Source of the DNA: Verrucomicrobiota bacterium
GTDB taxonomy: Bacteria > Verrucomicrobiota > Verrucomicrobiia > Opitutales > UBA953
Direction: 5' to 3'
DNA length: 64,000 nucleotides
Assembly (NCBI GenBank): GCA_003569205.1
Contig: BGOK01000003.1
Location: forward strand, 1-64,000
In this document: positions 45,090 to 54,022 of the stretch, piece by piece
Numbering within the stretch: position 1 is the stretch's first letter
How the letters are laid out: each line of letters begins with the position of its first letter
Notes under the pieces: model-generated
What the model saw: only the letters and a program-made list of their open reading frames with translations
Database searches by the model: none
Told to the model about the DNA's origin: nothing
Position numbers and translations under genes: made by a program

Positions 45090-46739
45090 ATGGCCTCGCA
45101 ATTCCATTATCAGGAACCCTTCCCGCTGGGACCCGATACGACCAAGTATCGTCTGGTCACCAAGGACTACGTCTCGGTTGCCGAGTTTGACGGGAAGCCA
45201 GTGCTCAAGGTCGCACCCGAAGGGCTCACGCTCTTGGCCAATCAAGCGTTCCACGATATTAATTTCTACCTGCGCTCGGAACACCTCCAACAGGTCGCCG
45301 CGATTCTCGCCGATGCCGAAGCCAGCGACAATGATCGGGCGGTCGCCTTGGCGATGCTCCGCAATGCGGAAGTCGCCGCCAAGGGCGTACTGCCTTTCTG
45401 TCAGGACACCGGCACCGCGGCTATCACCGCTAAAAAGGGCCAGCAGGTCTGGACTGGCGGCGATGATGCCGAGGCTCTGTCGTTCGGCGTCTATCAAGCC
45501 TACGCGCAGAACAACTTGCGCTACTCGCAGCTCGCACCGCTCGACCTCTACACGGAGAAAAACACGGGGACGAATTTGCCAGCGCAGGTCGACATCGCCG
45601 CCACCGGTGGGATGAAGTTTGAATTCCTTTTCGTCGCCAAGGGCGGCGGCTCGGCGAACAAGTGCTACCTCTACCAAGAGACCAAGGCCGTCCTAAATCC
45701 AAAGTCGCTCGTCGCCTTCTTAACCGAAAAGATGAAGAGCCTCGGCACCGCCGCGTGCCCGCCGTATCACCTCTCCTTCGTCATCGGCGGCACCTCCGCC
45801 GAGGCGACCATGAAGGCCGTCAAGCTAGCCTCCACGCATTACTACGACGCTTTGCCCACGCAGGGCAACGACCACGGTCAGGCCTTCCGCGATCTCGCCC
45901 TCGAGGCCGAACTCCTCAAGGTCGCGCACCAGCTCGGCATCGGCGCTCAGTTCGGTGGCAAGTGGTTCGCCCTCGACGTCCGCGTCGTCCGTCTCCCGCG
46001 TCACGGCGCGTCTTGCCCGATTGGCATGGCGGTCTCTTGCTCGGCCGACCGCAACGCCAAGGCTAAGATCGATGATCAGGATGGCGGCATCTGGATTGAG
46101 CAGCTTGAGGCCAACCCGGGTCAGTTCATTCCGGCCGAGGCGCGTAAGCATGCCGACGCCACCAAGGTCGTGAAGATCGACCTGAACCGTCCGATGGCGG
46201 AGATCCGCGCCGAGCTTTCCAAGCACCCCGTCACTACGCGTCTCGCGTTGACTGGCACCTTGGTCGTCGCCCGCGATATCGCCCACGCCAAGCTGCAGGA
46301 ACGACTCCAGCGCGGTGAAGGCCTCCCGGAATATTTCAAGCAGCACCCTGTCTACTACGCCGGTCCCGCGAAGACTCCGGTCGGTATGGCCTCGGGTTCA
46401 TTTGGTCCGACCACCGCAGGGCGTATGGATAGTTACGTCGAACTCTTCCAGGCTAATGGTGGCTCGCTCGTCATGATTGCCAAGGGCAACCGCGGTCAGG
46501 CCGTCACCGACGCCTGCAAGAAACACGGTGGTTTTTACCTCGGTTCCATCGGCGGCCCCGCCGCGATTCTCGCCCAGGAAAATATCCGCAAGGTCGAAGT
46601 CCTCGATTACCCTGAGCTCGGCATGGAGTCCGTCTGGAAGATTGAAGTCGTTGATTTCCCTGCGTTCATCTTGGTGGACGATAAGGGGAATGACTTCTTC
46701 TTGAACCTCCCGGCTGGTTGCGGCATCTGCGGTCCCTGA
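45090..46739 (+). CDS. fumA: Fumarate hydratase, class I (iron-sulfur)
   Basis: Reversibly hydrates fumarate to L-malate with a 4Fe-4S cluster. 549 residues, single-chain alpha-beta form. Cluster cysteines are likely those in PFCQDTGT, in ASCPIGMAV, and one further Cys; [33 protein letters not shown] and [13 protein letters not shown] are family blocks. ATG at 45090. It is convergent with the lone nuoA across an 80-base AT-richer spacer. The symbol denotes the class; FumA/FumB paralogues cannot be told apart. Confidence 0.93.
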   Translation: MASQFHYQEPFPLGPDTTKYRLVTKDYVSVAEFDGKPVLKVAPEGLTLLANQAFHDINFYLRSEHLQQVAAILADAEASDNDRAVALAMLRNAEVAAKGVLPFCQDTGTAAITAKKGQQVWTGGDDAEALSFGVYQAYAQNNLRYSQLAPLDLYTEKNTGTNLPAQVDIAATGGMKFEFLFVAKGGGSANKCYLYQETKAVLNPKSLVAFLTEKMKSLGTAACPPYHLSFVIGGTSAEATMKAVKLASTHYYDALPTQGNDHGQAFRDLALEAELLKVAHQLGIGAQFGGKWFALDVRVVRLPRHGASCPIGMAVSCSADRNAKAKIDDQDGGIWIEQLEANPGQFIPAEARKHADATKVVKIDLNRPMAEIRAELSKHPVTTRLALTGTLVVARDIAHAKLQERLQRGEGLPEYFKQHPVYYAGPAKTPVGMASGSFGPTTAGRMDSYVELFQANGGSLVMIAKGNRGQAVTDACKKHGGFYLGSIGGPAAILAQENIRKVEVLDYPELGMESVWKIEVVDFPAFILVDDKGNDFFLNLPAGCGICGP

Positions 46740-46819
46740 GTTTAGTCTGCCGTAAACGAAAAGATAATTATCCTCGGAAGGATTCTATCGTCAGCCCTAT
46801 CATAAGCAGCGCCTAAGGC

Positions 46820-47211
46820 TTACTTATCCCACTCGAGCGCACCGCGCTTCACTTCGTAAGCGAGGCCGAGGACGAGGGTGCCGAGGAAGACAGCCGTAGC
46901 CGCCGTGATGGCGATACCAGCAGCCAGGAATTCGCGATAAACCAGAGCCCAAGGCACCAAAAGACGACTTCGATGTCGAACAGGATGAACAACATCGCAG
47001 TGACGTAGAACTTCACCGCGAAGCGTGGGTGCGGCTTACCTTCCATCGGTAGGCCGCACTCATAGGCCTTATCTTTGATGTAGTTGCCCTTCGCACGCTG
47101 GCCGAAGAGGTGACTGGCGGCCAAGATGCCGGCGGGCAGCGCCAAGCCCATGAGGGCCTGAATCAGGACCGGCAGGTAAGTGGAGAGGGACTGGGCTTCG
47201 GCGAGGACCAT
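46820..47211 (-). CDS. nuoA: NADH-quinone oxidoreductase subunit A (frameshift), isolated from other nuo genes
   Basis: Membrane subunit of complex I. The ATG at 47211 (MVLAEAQSLSTYLPVLIQ) is chosen because the longer ORF would begin inside the terminator of the upstream gene. The conserved KAYECGLPMEG and FAVKFYVTAMLFILFDIEVV are intact. Then the frame breaks at an A/T homopolymer at 46959-46962; one more base restores FLVPWALVYREFLAAGIAIT and VLGLAYEVKRGALEWDK with stop at 46820. Three membrane helices. No nuoB or other nuo gene is adjacent: downstream is the convergent fumarase. Confidence 0.88.
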
Positions 47212-47225
47212 CGGAAGAAGACACG

Positions 47226-47258
47226 AAAAAGCCCTGACCGAGGGAGGCAAGGGCTTTT
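47226..47258 (-). terminator. Rho-independent terminator at the end of the ABC exporter operon
   Basis: On the minus strand AAAAGCCCT and AGGGCTTTT form a 9-bp stem around a 14-base loop, ending in TTTTT. It lies 14 bases after the DUF4340 gene stop and just before nuoA, so nuoA should have its own promoter. Confidence 0.88.
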
Positions 47259-47271
47259 GCTCGTCGTCGCC

Positions 47272-48330
47272 TTATTTGGCCGGCGGCGGGGTCAAAACAG
47301 GGGCGTTTCCACCCGGCAAACTGAGGCCCTGGAAGTTGCCCAGTTGCGGAGCGCCGGGTTGGCCGGGGTTCTCCGCGGGCGGGGAGACGCGCCGTTTGAA
47401 TTCGGCGAGAGAGGCCGGGAGTTGCTCGGAGAGCCAAGGTTGGGAGAGGAACTCGGCCTTCGCGCCCATCACGTTCGAGACGTGCTTGGGGTCGGAGTGG
47501 CTGACGCGCGTGAAGAGCTTGGGTTGTTCGTTGGGGGCACTGGCGGGGCCCTTCGCGAAGACCGCCGTCACCGTGGCGCCGTCGAAGAGTTCGAGTTTAA
47601 CCGTCCAGAACTTGGCGAACGCGGCCGCGGCTTCCTTGTCGCCCTTGGCGGCGGCGTCGGAGGCACGCATGATCGCCAGCGCATTGACAATGTCTTCGAC
47701 GGTTGGACCTTCCTTACCGCCGAACGGCTTACCCTTTTCGGGGCGAGCGAACGACTGCTGTCCATCAGCCCAAGTGAATGAGATGGCTTTGATGTCTTCA
47801 GGCTTCCCGTTGAACAACACCGAGTCCATCCAGTTGGTCGGGTCGGCTTCAAGGTAGCCATTGAAGCTCGTGCGGATGGCGGACGTCTCGCCTTGGAGGC
47901 GCATCGAAAGGCCGGCTCCGTCGTCGGTTGGCTTACCAATCTCCGCCGCGAAGACCTTACCGTTTTCGCCCGTCATGCTGAGCGAGCTATCCGTCAGCCC
48001 AAGCTTTTCCAGTCGCTTGGGGTTGCTGGTGAGTACGCCGAGGTTCTCGGCTTTCTGTAAGGCGATCACCAAGGGGCGGAGGCGATTTTCGACATCCACC
48101 GGCAGGTTGAACTTTTCCTTCACGACCCAGGTGCCGTCGGCGGCTTTCTCCACCGTGGTCGACTTGCCGTTGGCCTTCAGCGTGAGGCTCTTCGGCTGGG
48201 CGAGGATTTCGGTGGCCACGAGCGGGCTCTTGGGGCCGCTGTCGGCGGTGTCCTGCGGCTTGAGGTTAAGCAGGGCGAGGGCACCGAGGCCTAGGACTAA
48301 GGTTCCGATGAGGAGGGACTTGTTACGCAT
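47272..48330 (-). CDS. DUF4340 domain protein
   Basis: 352 residues with an N-terminal membrane helix (LLIGTLVLGLGALALLNL). The extracytoplasmic body has the repeating DUF4340 pattern: WVVKEKFNLPVDVENRLRPL, ENLGVLTSNPKRLEKLGLTD, then FAAEIGKPTDDGAGLSMRL. DUF4340 proteins are regularly encoded next to Gld-like ABC exporters, as here; molecular role unknown. The C-terminus is Pro/Gly-rich. It starts 3 bases after the GldG-like gene stop and is followed by a terminator. Confidence 0.85.
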   Translation of the reverse strand: MRNKSLLIGTLVLGLGALALLNLKPQDTADSGPKSPLVATEILAQPKSLTLKANGKSTTVEKAADGTWVVKEKFNLPVDVENRLRPLVIALQKAENLGVLTSNPKRLEKLGLTDSSLSMTGENGKVFAAEIGKPTDDGAGLSMRLQGETSAIRTSFNGYLEADPTNWMDSVLFNGKPEDIKAISFTWADGQQSFARPEKGKPFGGKEGPTVEDIVNALAIMRASDAAAKGDKEAAAAFAKFWTVKLELFDGATVTAVFAKGPASAPNEQPKLFTRVSHSDPKHVSNVMGAKAEFLSQPWLSEQLPASLAEFKRRVSPPAENPGQPGAPQLGNFQGLSLPGGNAPVLTPPPAK

Positions 48331-48333
48331 GGG

Positions 48334-50220
48334 TTAGGCGGCTTTACGGCGGCGGGAGAGGAAGTAGAGCAGGCCGAAGAGGCCAGCGAGGACCGGGCCG
48401 ACGAGGAGATTAACGACGGCCAGTTTGCGGCCGAGCGCATTCACGTCCTCGCTGAGGCCACGGCGAATCTGGCGGCGCTGCTCAGAGAGTTCGGTGGCTT
48501 CTTTCTGGAACTTATCGATCTCACGCTGCATCTCGGGCGTGATGACAAGGCCCTTGGAGAGGTCGCCCCCGCTACGGCGGGAGATTTCGTTCACCTTGTT
48601 GTTGGCCTCTTCGAGGCGCTTCTCGATTTCATCGAGCTTAGCCTGATACCGTGCTTGGGCGTTGCGTTCGAGGGCGACGACGCGGTTGAACGGGCGGATG
48701 GACGTGCCCTTGGAGCGCAGCGTCACGAGTTCATCAGAGCCACCGAGGGTCTCGAGCGAGCTCAACACGAACTTCAAGTTATCATTGAGTTCTTCCATGA
48801 CCATCTGGCCGTTCAGCTGGCGCTGGCGGACGGTGAAGGGGTCGAGCATGAAGTCGGAGTCCGCAACGACGAAGAGCCGACCAGGCTGCTTGGATTCCTT
48901 GAGGTGGTTAGGGCCCGCCTTAGGGGTCTTATCTTTCTCGTCCGCGGCGACGCCGTTGGGGAAGGCCGAGGTGAACGTGCCGGTGAACGAAGCGGCGAGG
49001 ATGCGGGGACGGCCATCGGCCTTAAAGCCCACCGCGACCTTCTCGAACGGACCCGCGTTGGCGATTTGCGTAGCGGCCGCGCCTGTGGTCGGTCCCTTGA
49101 GGGCGACGAGGACGTCCATCTTGAGGCGCTTTTCAGCACCGGAGATGAGCGTGATTTCGCCGGCCTCCATGAAGGCTAATTCACGTAGGTCGGAGGTGAG
49201 CGGAGACTCCTTGGACAAGGACTCGGCCCCGACGGAGAAGGCTGGTGGGTATTGCACGGGCTGGTTGCGTGAGCCGCGGATTGGCACGGAGCGCTGGCTG
49301 TCGCCAGCGACCGCGTCCATGTCGACATTCACTCCCCAGCCGCGGAGCAGGGCCGGGTCGGAGGAAGCGCCGAGCGCCATCGGAGCGACCATGAAGGGCA
49401 TGCCGCCTTGCTGGAACTTCTGGATGCGTGAGAGCGGATCGACGGCTGCGAAGACGGCGCCGCCATTCAGGAGGAATTGGTCGATCGCGTAGGCGAGCTT
49501 ATCGGAGAGATGGTGCGGGTGGATCAGCGCGACCACGGCCGTGCCCTTCGGGAGTTCCGTTGCCTGGTTGTTGACGGTGATGACTTCGAACGTCTGGCCG
49601 AGTTCGGCCATGAGCACATCGGCCGCACCCGGTTGTTGGTCGCCGCCTTGCGGGGCCGTGTTCGTGATCGCGAGCGTGCTGACGAGGGCGAGCTTGGGGC
49701 GCTCGAGGCGGGCCACGGAAGCGATTAACTTAGACAAGTCGTACTCCAGGAATTTCTCGCGCGCGGGGTCGAGGAAGGCAATCGCCTTGACCGTGTCAGC
49801 CTGCTGGGCCGTGAGGCCAAGGTAGGCTGCACCGTTCGGCGTATTCATCGCACCCAAGCTCTGGCGCTGGGCACGCTGCTCTTCCTTGGTGTCGGGCTTA
49901 GGGTCAGTGATCACTAGCTTTACCTTGCCCTTGGAGGCGGCGGCGTATTCGCGCAGCAACGTTTCGATACGGCGGGAATAGCTTTCGAGGTAGGGGCGCA
50001 GTTTGACGTCGGAGCGGCTGACGAAGAACTCCAGCGTCACGGGCTCATCGAGCTTACTGACGATGTGGCGCGAGCCGGGGGAGAGCGTGAACGTGTGGTC
50101 TTCCGTCAGGTCGACGCGCGTGCCGCCGAAGCGGTCACCGACGACGCCGACGATCAGGCTGACGAAGAAAGCCGCGGCCAGGATGGCGAGGGCGGCAAAG
50201 AAGGCTTGAGAGCGAGACAT
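48334..50220 (-). CDS. GldG-like ABC transporter auxiliary membrane protein
   Basis: 628 residues. An N-terminal helix (FFAALAILAAAFFVSLIVGV) and a C-terminal helix (VVNLLVGPVLAGLFGLLYFL) enclose a large extracytoplasmic domain of the ABC-type auxiliary/GldG family (HTFTLSPGSRHIVSKLDEPV, LRPYLESYSRRIETLLREY). A coiled coil (LDEIEKRLEEANNKVNEI) precedes the last helix. In the Gld system GldG works with the permease GldF and ATPase GldA. Here the neighbours are exactly such a permease and ATPase. Cargo unknown. Confidence 0.88.
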   Translation of the reverse strand: MSRSQAFFAALAILAAAFFVSLIVGVVGDRFGGTRVDLTEDHTFTLSPGSRHIVSKLDEPVTLEFFVSRSDVKLRPYLESYSRRIETLLREYAAASKGKVKLVITDPKPDTKEEQRAQRQSLGAMNTPNGAAYLGLTAQQADTVKAIAFLDPAREKFLEYDLSKLIASVARLERPKLALVSTLAITNTAPQGGDQQPGAADVLMAELGQTFEVITVNNQATELPKGTAVVALIHPHHLSDKLAYAIDQFLLNGGAVFAAVDPLSRIQKFQQGGMPFMVAPMALGASSDPALLRGWGVNVDMDAVAGDSQRSVPIRGSRNQPVQYPPAFSVGAESLSKESPLTSDLRELAFMEAGEITLISGAEKRLKMDVLVALKGPTTGAAATQIANAGPFEKVAVGFKADGRPRILAASFTGTFTSAFPNGVAADEKDKTPKAGPNHLKESKQPGRLFVVADSDFMLDPFTVRQRQLNGQMVMEELNDNLKFVLSSLETLGGSDELVTLRSKGTSIRPFNRVVALERNAQARYQAKLDEIEKRLEEANNKVNEISRRSGGDLSKGLVITPEMQREIDKFQKEATELSEQRRQIRRGLSEDVNALGRKLAVVNLLVGPVLAGLFGLLYFLSRRRKAA

Positions 50221-50235
50221 GGTGGGGTTCTCCGA

Positions 50236-50997
50236 TTAGCGGCGTTCGACGATGAGGGTGCTGAGCCCGAGGCCTGCGAAGGCCACGGTCAAGAAATAGG
50301 CGGTGGGGCGCAGGTCGATAAGACCCAGCGTGAACGGTTCCAAGTTACGCCAGAGTCCGAGGCGCCGGATTTCGTCGACGGTCCCGGTGGCGAACGCGCC
50401 GGAGAGTAGTTCGTCAAAGACGCCGTAGCCGACGAGGACTAGAACGAAACAGGCGAGGAAGCCGGTGACAAACGCGATGACCTGGCTACGCGTGAGCGCG
50501 GAGGCGATGGCGGCGATGCCGAGGCAGGCGCCCGCGCAAAGGAAGGAGCCCACGTAGCCCGAGACGATTACGCCAACGTCGGGGTCACCGAGGTAGCAGA
50601 CCGTGAAGGCCATCGGCAGGGTGATGAGGAGCGCACTGCCCAAGAAGAGCCAGGCCGCGAAGAACTTACCGAGGGCGGCTTGCCAGACCGTGACTGGCCA
50701 AGTGAGGAGCAGTTCGAGCGTCCCTTGTCGACGTTCTTCGGCCCAGAGGCGCGCGCCTGCGGCGGGAGCGAGGAAGGCCCAGAGCCACGGATGGTAGAGG
50801 AAGAAGCGGTCGAGGCTGGCGACGCCGGCTTCGTAGATATTACCGATGAAGAAGGCCAAGGAGATGGCGAACGCGTTGAAGACCGCGAGGAAGACGTACG
50901 CCAGCGGCGTGCGGAAGTAGCCCGCGAATTCGCGACGTAGCACGGCCCAGAAGGCGGCGCCGGGACGCGGGGTAGGGGAGGCAGGTTGGTCGGACAT
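50236..50997 (-). CDS. ABC-2 type transporter permease, GldF-like
   Basis: 253 residues with about six membrane helices. After a Pro-rich start it shows AVLRREFAGYFRTPLAYVFL, the usual opening of ABC-2/NosY/GldF permeases, then FFLYHPWLWAFLAPAAGARL and AEERRQGTLELLLTWPV, a conserved coupling segment. It lies between the ATPase gene (13-base gap) and the GldG-like gene (15-base gap). Confidence 0.9.
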   Translation of the reverse strand: MSDQPASPTPRPGAAFWAVLRREFAGYFRTPLAYVFLAVFNAFAISLAFFIGNIYEAGVASLDRFFLYHPWLWAFLAPAAGARLWAEERRQGTLELLLTWPVTVWQAALGKFFAAWLFLGSALLITLPMAFTVCYLGDPDVGVIVSGYVGSFLCAGACLGIAAIASALTRSQVIAFVTGFLACFVLVLVGYGVFDELLSGAFATGTVDEIRRLGLWRNLEPFTLGLIDLRPTAYFLTVAFAGLGLSTLIVERR

Positions 50998-51010
50998 GGT
51001 CGTAAGTGGA

Positions 51011-51715
51011 TTAGGCGGTGAGTTTGCGGAAGACCTGATTGAGGTCGGTGCCGCGTTGGAGGAAGCGTTCCTTGGATTCGTCGCAGCGAACCTCGCCTTG
51101 GGCGATGACGATCACGCGCGTGCAGAGTTCGTCGATCTCTTCGAGGATATGCGTCGAAACGATGACGGCCTTGCGGGCGGCCATGTCCTTGAGGATGCGG
51201 CGCACTTCGAACTTTTGGTTCGGGTCGAGGCCGTCGGTGGGTTCATCGAGGATGAGCACGGCTGGGTCGTGGATGACCGCTTGGGCGAAGCCCACGCGCA
51301 TGCGGTAACCCTTAGAGAGCGTATCCACGGATTGGCCAGCGACCTCTTCGAGGCGGCAGAGTTTGAGCGTGTCGGCCACGCGTTGGGCGGGGTCGGCGAG
51401 GCCGCGTAGTTCGGCGGCGAAGCGCAGGAATTCGCGGACGGTCATTTCGCCGTACGCCGGCGCGCCTTCGGGTGAGTAGCCGAGGTGGGCCTTGGCCGCC
51501 ACGGGGTTCTCGACGACATCGAAGCCCGCGACGACGGCCGTGCCGGCGTCGGGACGCAGGTAGCCGGTAAGCAACTTCATCGTCGTGGACTTGCCGGCAC
51601 CGTTGGGCCCGAGGAAGCCGACGACTTCGCCGCGATCGACGGAGAACGAAACGTTTTTGACGGCGCGAATGGCGCCGTAGGATTTTTGGAGTTGGGAGAC
51701 TTCGATGAGGGCCAT
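51011..51715 (-). CDS. ABC transporter ATP-binding protein, GldA-like
   Basis: 234 residues. Walker A GPNGAGKST (36-44), signature LSKGYRMRVG (a variant of LSGGQ), Walker B VLILDEPTDGLDP and the switch His in VSTHILEE. Powers the export system formed with the permease and GldG-like protein. It starts 7 bases after the mscS stop. Confidence 0.93.
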   Translation of the reverse strand: MALIEVSQLQKSYGAIRAVKNVSFSVDRGEVVGFLGPNGAGKSTTMKLLTGYLRPDAGTAVVAGFDVVENPVAAKAHLGYSPEGAPAYGEMTVREFLRFAAELRGLADPAQRVADTLKLCRLEEVAGQSVDTLSKGYRMRVGFAQAVIHDPAVLILDEPTDGLDPNQKFEVRRILKDMAARKAVIVSTHILEEIDELCTRVIVIAQGEVRCDESKERFLQRGTDLNQVFRKLTA

Positions 51716-51722
51716 GGGGAAA

Positions 51723-52856
51723 TTAGCGGGTTTGCGGGGTGCCTTGGGCGGCGAGGCGAATGTCCGCCGCCTGGAGTTTCTCGCTGATGCGGAGCAGGAG
51801 TTTTTGGTTAAACTCCAGTTGCTTAGCGGCGTTGGCTGGACGGAACCAATACATGAGGCGAATATTCACGGCCCACTCGCTGAACTCGGTCACGTGCACG
51901 AGGGGCGGGTGGCGCGAATCGAAGCCTTCGTGGTCCACGAGCGACTCGCGGATAATCGTGACCGCCTGCTGGATTTTCTCGGATGGCGTGTTGACCTCGA
52001 GGTGCACGAGGTCTTGGGCGCGGATGAAATCGCGGCGGGTGATGTTAACGATGGCACGGTTGGCGAGGTCGCCGTTCGGGATGGCTAGTTTTTGGCCGTC
52101 CAGGAGCTCGATGGTCGTGGAACGCAGGCCGAGGGCCTCGACCTTGCCTTCATGCGTTCCGGTGTTGATGAAGTCGCCGAGCGTGAAGGGCTGGTCGACG
52201 ATGAGCATGACGGCACCAAAGACGTTCTTGATGGTGTCTTGGGAGGCGAAGGCCAAGCCGACGACGGCGCCGGCGAGGAGGCCGAGAATCGCCTCGGAGG
52301 ACTTCGGGTCGATGATCGAGATGGCCTTGAACCCGCCGACAAGGATGACGGAGATTTTGATGACCGTGGAGATCATCGGGACGAGAACGTCGTCCAGCTT
52401 ATTGTCGGTTTCGTCGGCGACCTTCCGAGCCCAGGCGATGGGAATCTCCACGAGGTAGAAGACGGCAGTCGTGTGGGCCAAGGAAGTGAGGAAGATGGTG
52501 CTGACGGCCGCGAAATGGAGCCACTCACCGTGCGCGAGGTAGGGGGCGTTCTCCTTGATGATAATCAGGAGGGCGTAGGCGGGTAGGAGGGTCGGGAGCG
52601 CCTTGCCGACGGCGGCGATAGCGGCCTCAGCGATGGGGCTTTGCTCGAACTTAGTGGCAGCCCAGCCGAGGGCCTTCTTGGCGACCCAGCCGATGACGAA
52701 CGCCAAGGCGATGTAGCCCAGGTTGTGGAGGATGAGGTCCGTCCAGCTCGGGGGGATGTCCGGCTTTACGGCGTCGAGGTCACCAATGATATAGAACTTA
52801 TTGGCCGAGCTGACGGCGGCCGGAGCGGTCGCAGGGGCGACTTGAGCGAGGAACAT
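51723..52856 (-). CDS. Small-conductance mechanosensitive channel family protein
   Basis: 377 residues. Four to five hydrophobic helices are followed by the MscS beta domain (KNVFGAVMLIVDQPFTLGDF, the GTHEGKVEALGLRSTTIELL segment, and IPNGDLANRAIVNITRR). The pore helix segment AVVGLAFASQDTIKNVFG is Gly/Ala-rich as expected. It probably relieves hypo-osmotic stress. It is the first gene of a run continuing into the ABC exporter, which is an uncommon partner. Confidence 0.9.
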   Translation of the reverse strand: MFLAQVAPATAPAAVSSANKFYIIGDLDAVKPDIPPSWTDLILHNLGYIALAFVIGWVAKKALGWAATKFEQSPIAEAAIAAVGKALPTLLPAYALLIIIKENAPYLAHGEWLHFAAVSTIFLTSLAHTTAVFYLVEIPIAWARKVADETDNKLDDVLVPMISTVIKISVILVGGFKAISIIDPKSSEAILGLLAGAVVGLAFASQDTIKNVFGAVMLIVDQPFTLGDFINTGTHEGKVEALGLRSTTIELLDGQKLAIPNGDLANRAIVNITRRDFIRAQDLVHLEVNTPSEKIQQAVTIIRESLVDHEGFDSRHPPLVHVTEFSEWAVNIRLMYWFRPANAAKQLEFNQKLLLRISEKLQAADIRLAAQGTPQTR

Positions 52857-52976
52857 GGGAAAGGAGGGGAGGAGCGTTGTTTTATCTAGGCGGAAGAATC
52901 CGCCATTTCAAGCGTCAGTGACATCCCTATCCGCTTGATGCCCAGCCTGTGCCTTGCCACGCTGGCGACCAGAGGA

Positions 52977-53996
52977 ATGAGCGAAATAGCCGAAAAAAAG
53001 CCCGCCAAGCCGGTGGTCCTGACCTGCGCCCAGCCGACGGGCCGCCTCCATTTGGGGAATTACCTCGGGGCCGTCCTGAATTGGGGTCGGATGCAGGACG
53101 ACTACGAGTGCTATTTCGGGATCGTGGACCAGCACGCCATTACGGTCGCCCACGTCCCCGCCCAACTCCGGGATAATACCTACTCCTGCCTAGCCCAATA
53201 TATGGCCTGCGGCCTCGACCCCGCCCGGAGCCATCTCTTTGCCCAGTCCCATGTCATTGGTCATACCGAACTGGCCTGGATTTTAGGCTGCCTGTGCCCG
53301 TTGGGCCAGCTGGAGCGCATGACCCAGTTCAAAGATAAGGCCAAGAAGCAGCAGTCGATTGATGCGGGCCTCCTTTTCTATCCCGTGCTGATGGCGGCGG
53401 ATATCCTCCTCTATAATGCGGATCTAGTGCCGGTGGGCGACGACCAGAAGCAGCACCTTGAGTTGGCCCGCGACTTGGCGGAGAAGTTCAACCACCGCTA
53501 TTCGGACACCTTCAAGGTTCCGTCCCCATTTATCTCTAAGGTGGGTTCGCGCATTATGTCCCTGCAGGACCCGACGGCGAAGATGTCGAAATCCGACCTC
53601 AATCAGTCTGCCACGGTCTACGTCACGGACCGGCCCGAAGAGATCCGCAAGAAGTTCATGTCCGCGGTGACCGACTCGGGCGCTGAGGTGCGCCCTGGCG
53701 ACGATAAGCCCGGCGTCACAAATCTCCTCACCATCCTCTCGGCCTGCACAGGTCGCGACGTCCCGACGCTCGCTGCTGAGTTCGCGGGCAAAGGGTATGG
53801 CGATTTTAAGAAGGCCGTCGCCGACGCCGTCGTCGCGACCCTCGACCCAGTACGCTTGCGCTACGACGAACTCATTAAAGACCGCGAGGCGCTGAACGCG
53901 ATTTTCAAGTCTGGCGCTGAAAAGGCCCAAGCCACGGCCTTCCGCACGATGTCCAAGGTCAACCGCAAGGTCGGCTTCGTCGAGCGCCCGCGCTGA
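52977..53996 (+). CDS. trpS: Tryptophan--tRNA ligase
   Basis: Class I aminoacyl-tRNA synthetase, 339 residues from the ATG at 52977 (MSEIAEKKP); the ORF start 42 bases upstream is less likely since TrpS normally begins close to the HIGH region. The HIGH-type motif is PTGRLHLGNY (20-29), and KMSKSD is present after DPTA. The GDDQKQHLELARDLAEKFN stretch is diagnostic of TrpS. Divergent from mscS. A gene for a membrane/coiled-coil protein follows after 26 bases. Confidence 0.95.
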   Translation: MSEIAEKKPAKPVVLTCAQPTGRLHLGNYLGAVLNWGRMQDDYECYFGIVDQHAITVAHVPAQLRDNTYSCLAQYMACGLDPARSHLFAQSHVIGHTELAWILGCLCPLGQLERMTQFKDKAKKQQSIDAGLLFYPVLMAADILLYNADLVPVGDDQKQHLELARDLAEKFNHRYSDTFKVPSPFISKVGSRIMSLQDPTAKMSKSDLNQSATVYVTDRPEEIRKKFMSAVTDSGAEVRPGDDKPGVTNLLTILSACTGRDVPTLAAEFAGKGYGDFKKAVADAVVATLDPVRLRYDELIKDREALNAIFKSGAEKAQATAFRTMSKVNRKVGFVERPR

Positions 53997-54022
53997 GTTT
54001 CCCTTTACCCCAACCCCACCCC

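Noticed and set aside
46959-46962. Programmed frameshifting in nuoA
   Set aside because: The short A/T run alone is weak, and losing the conserved C-terminal helix would serve no evident purpose.
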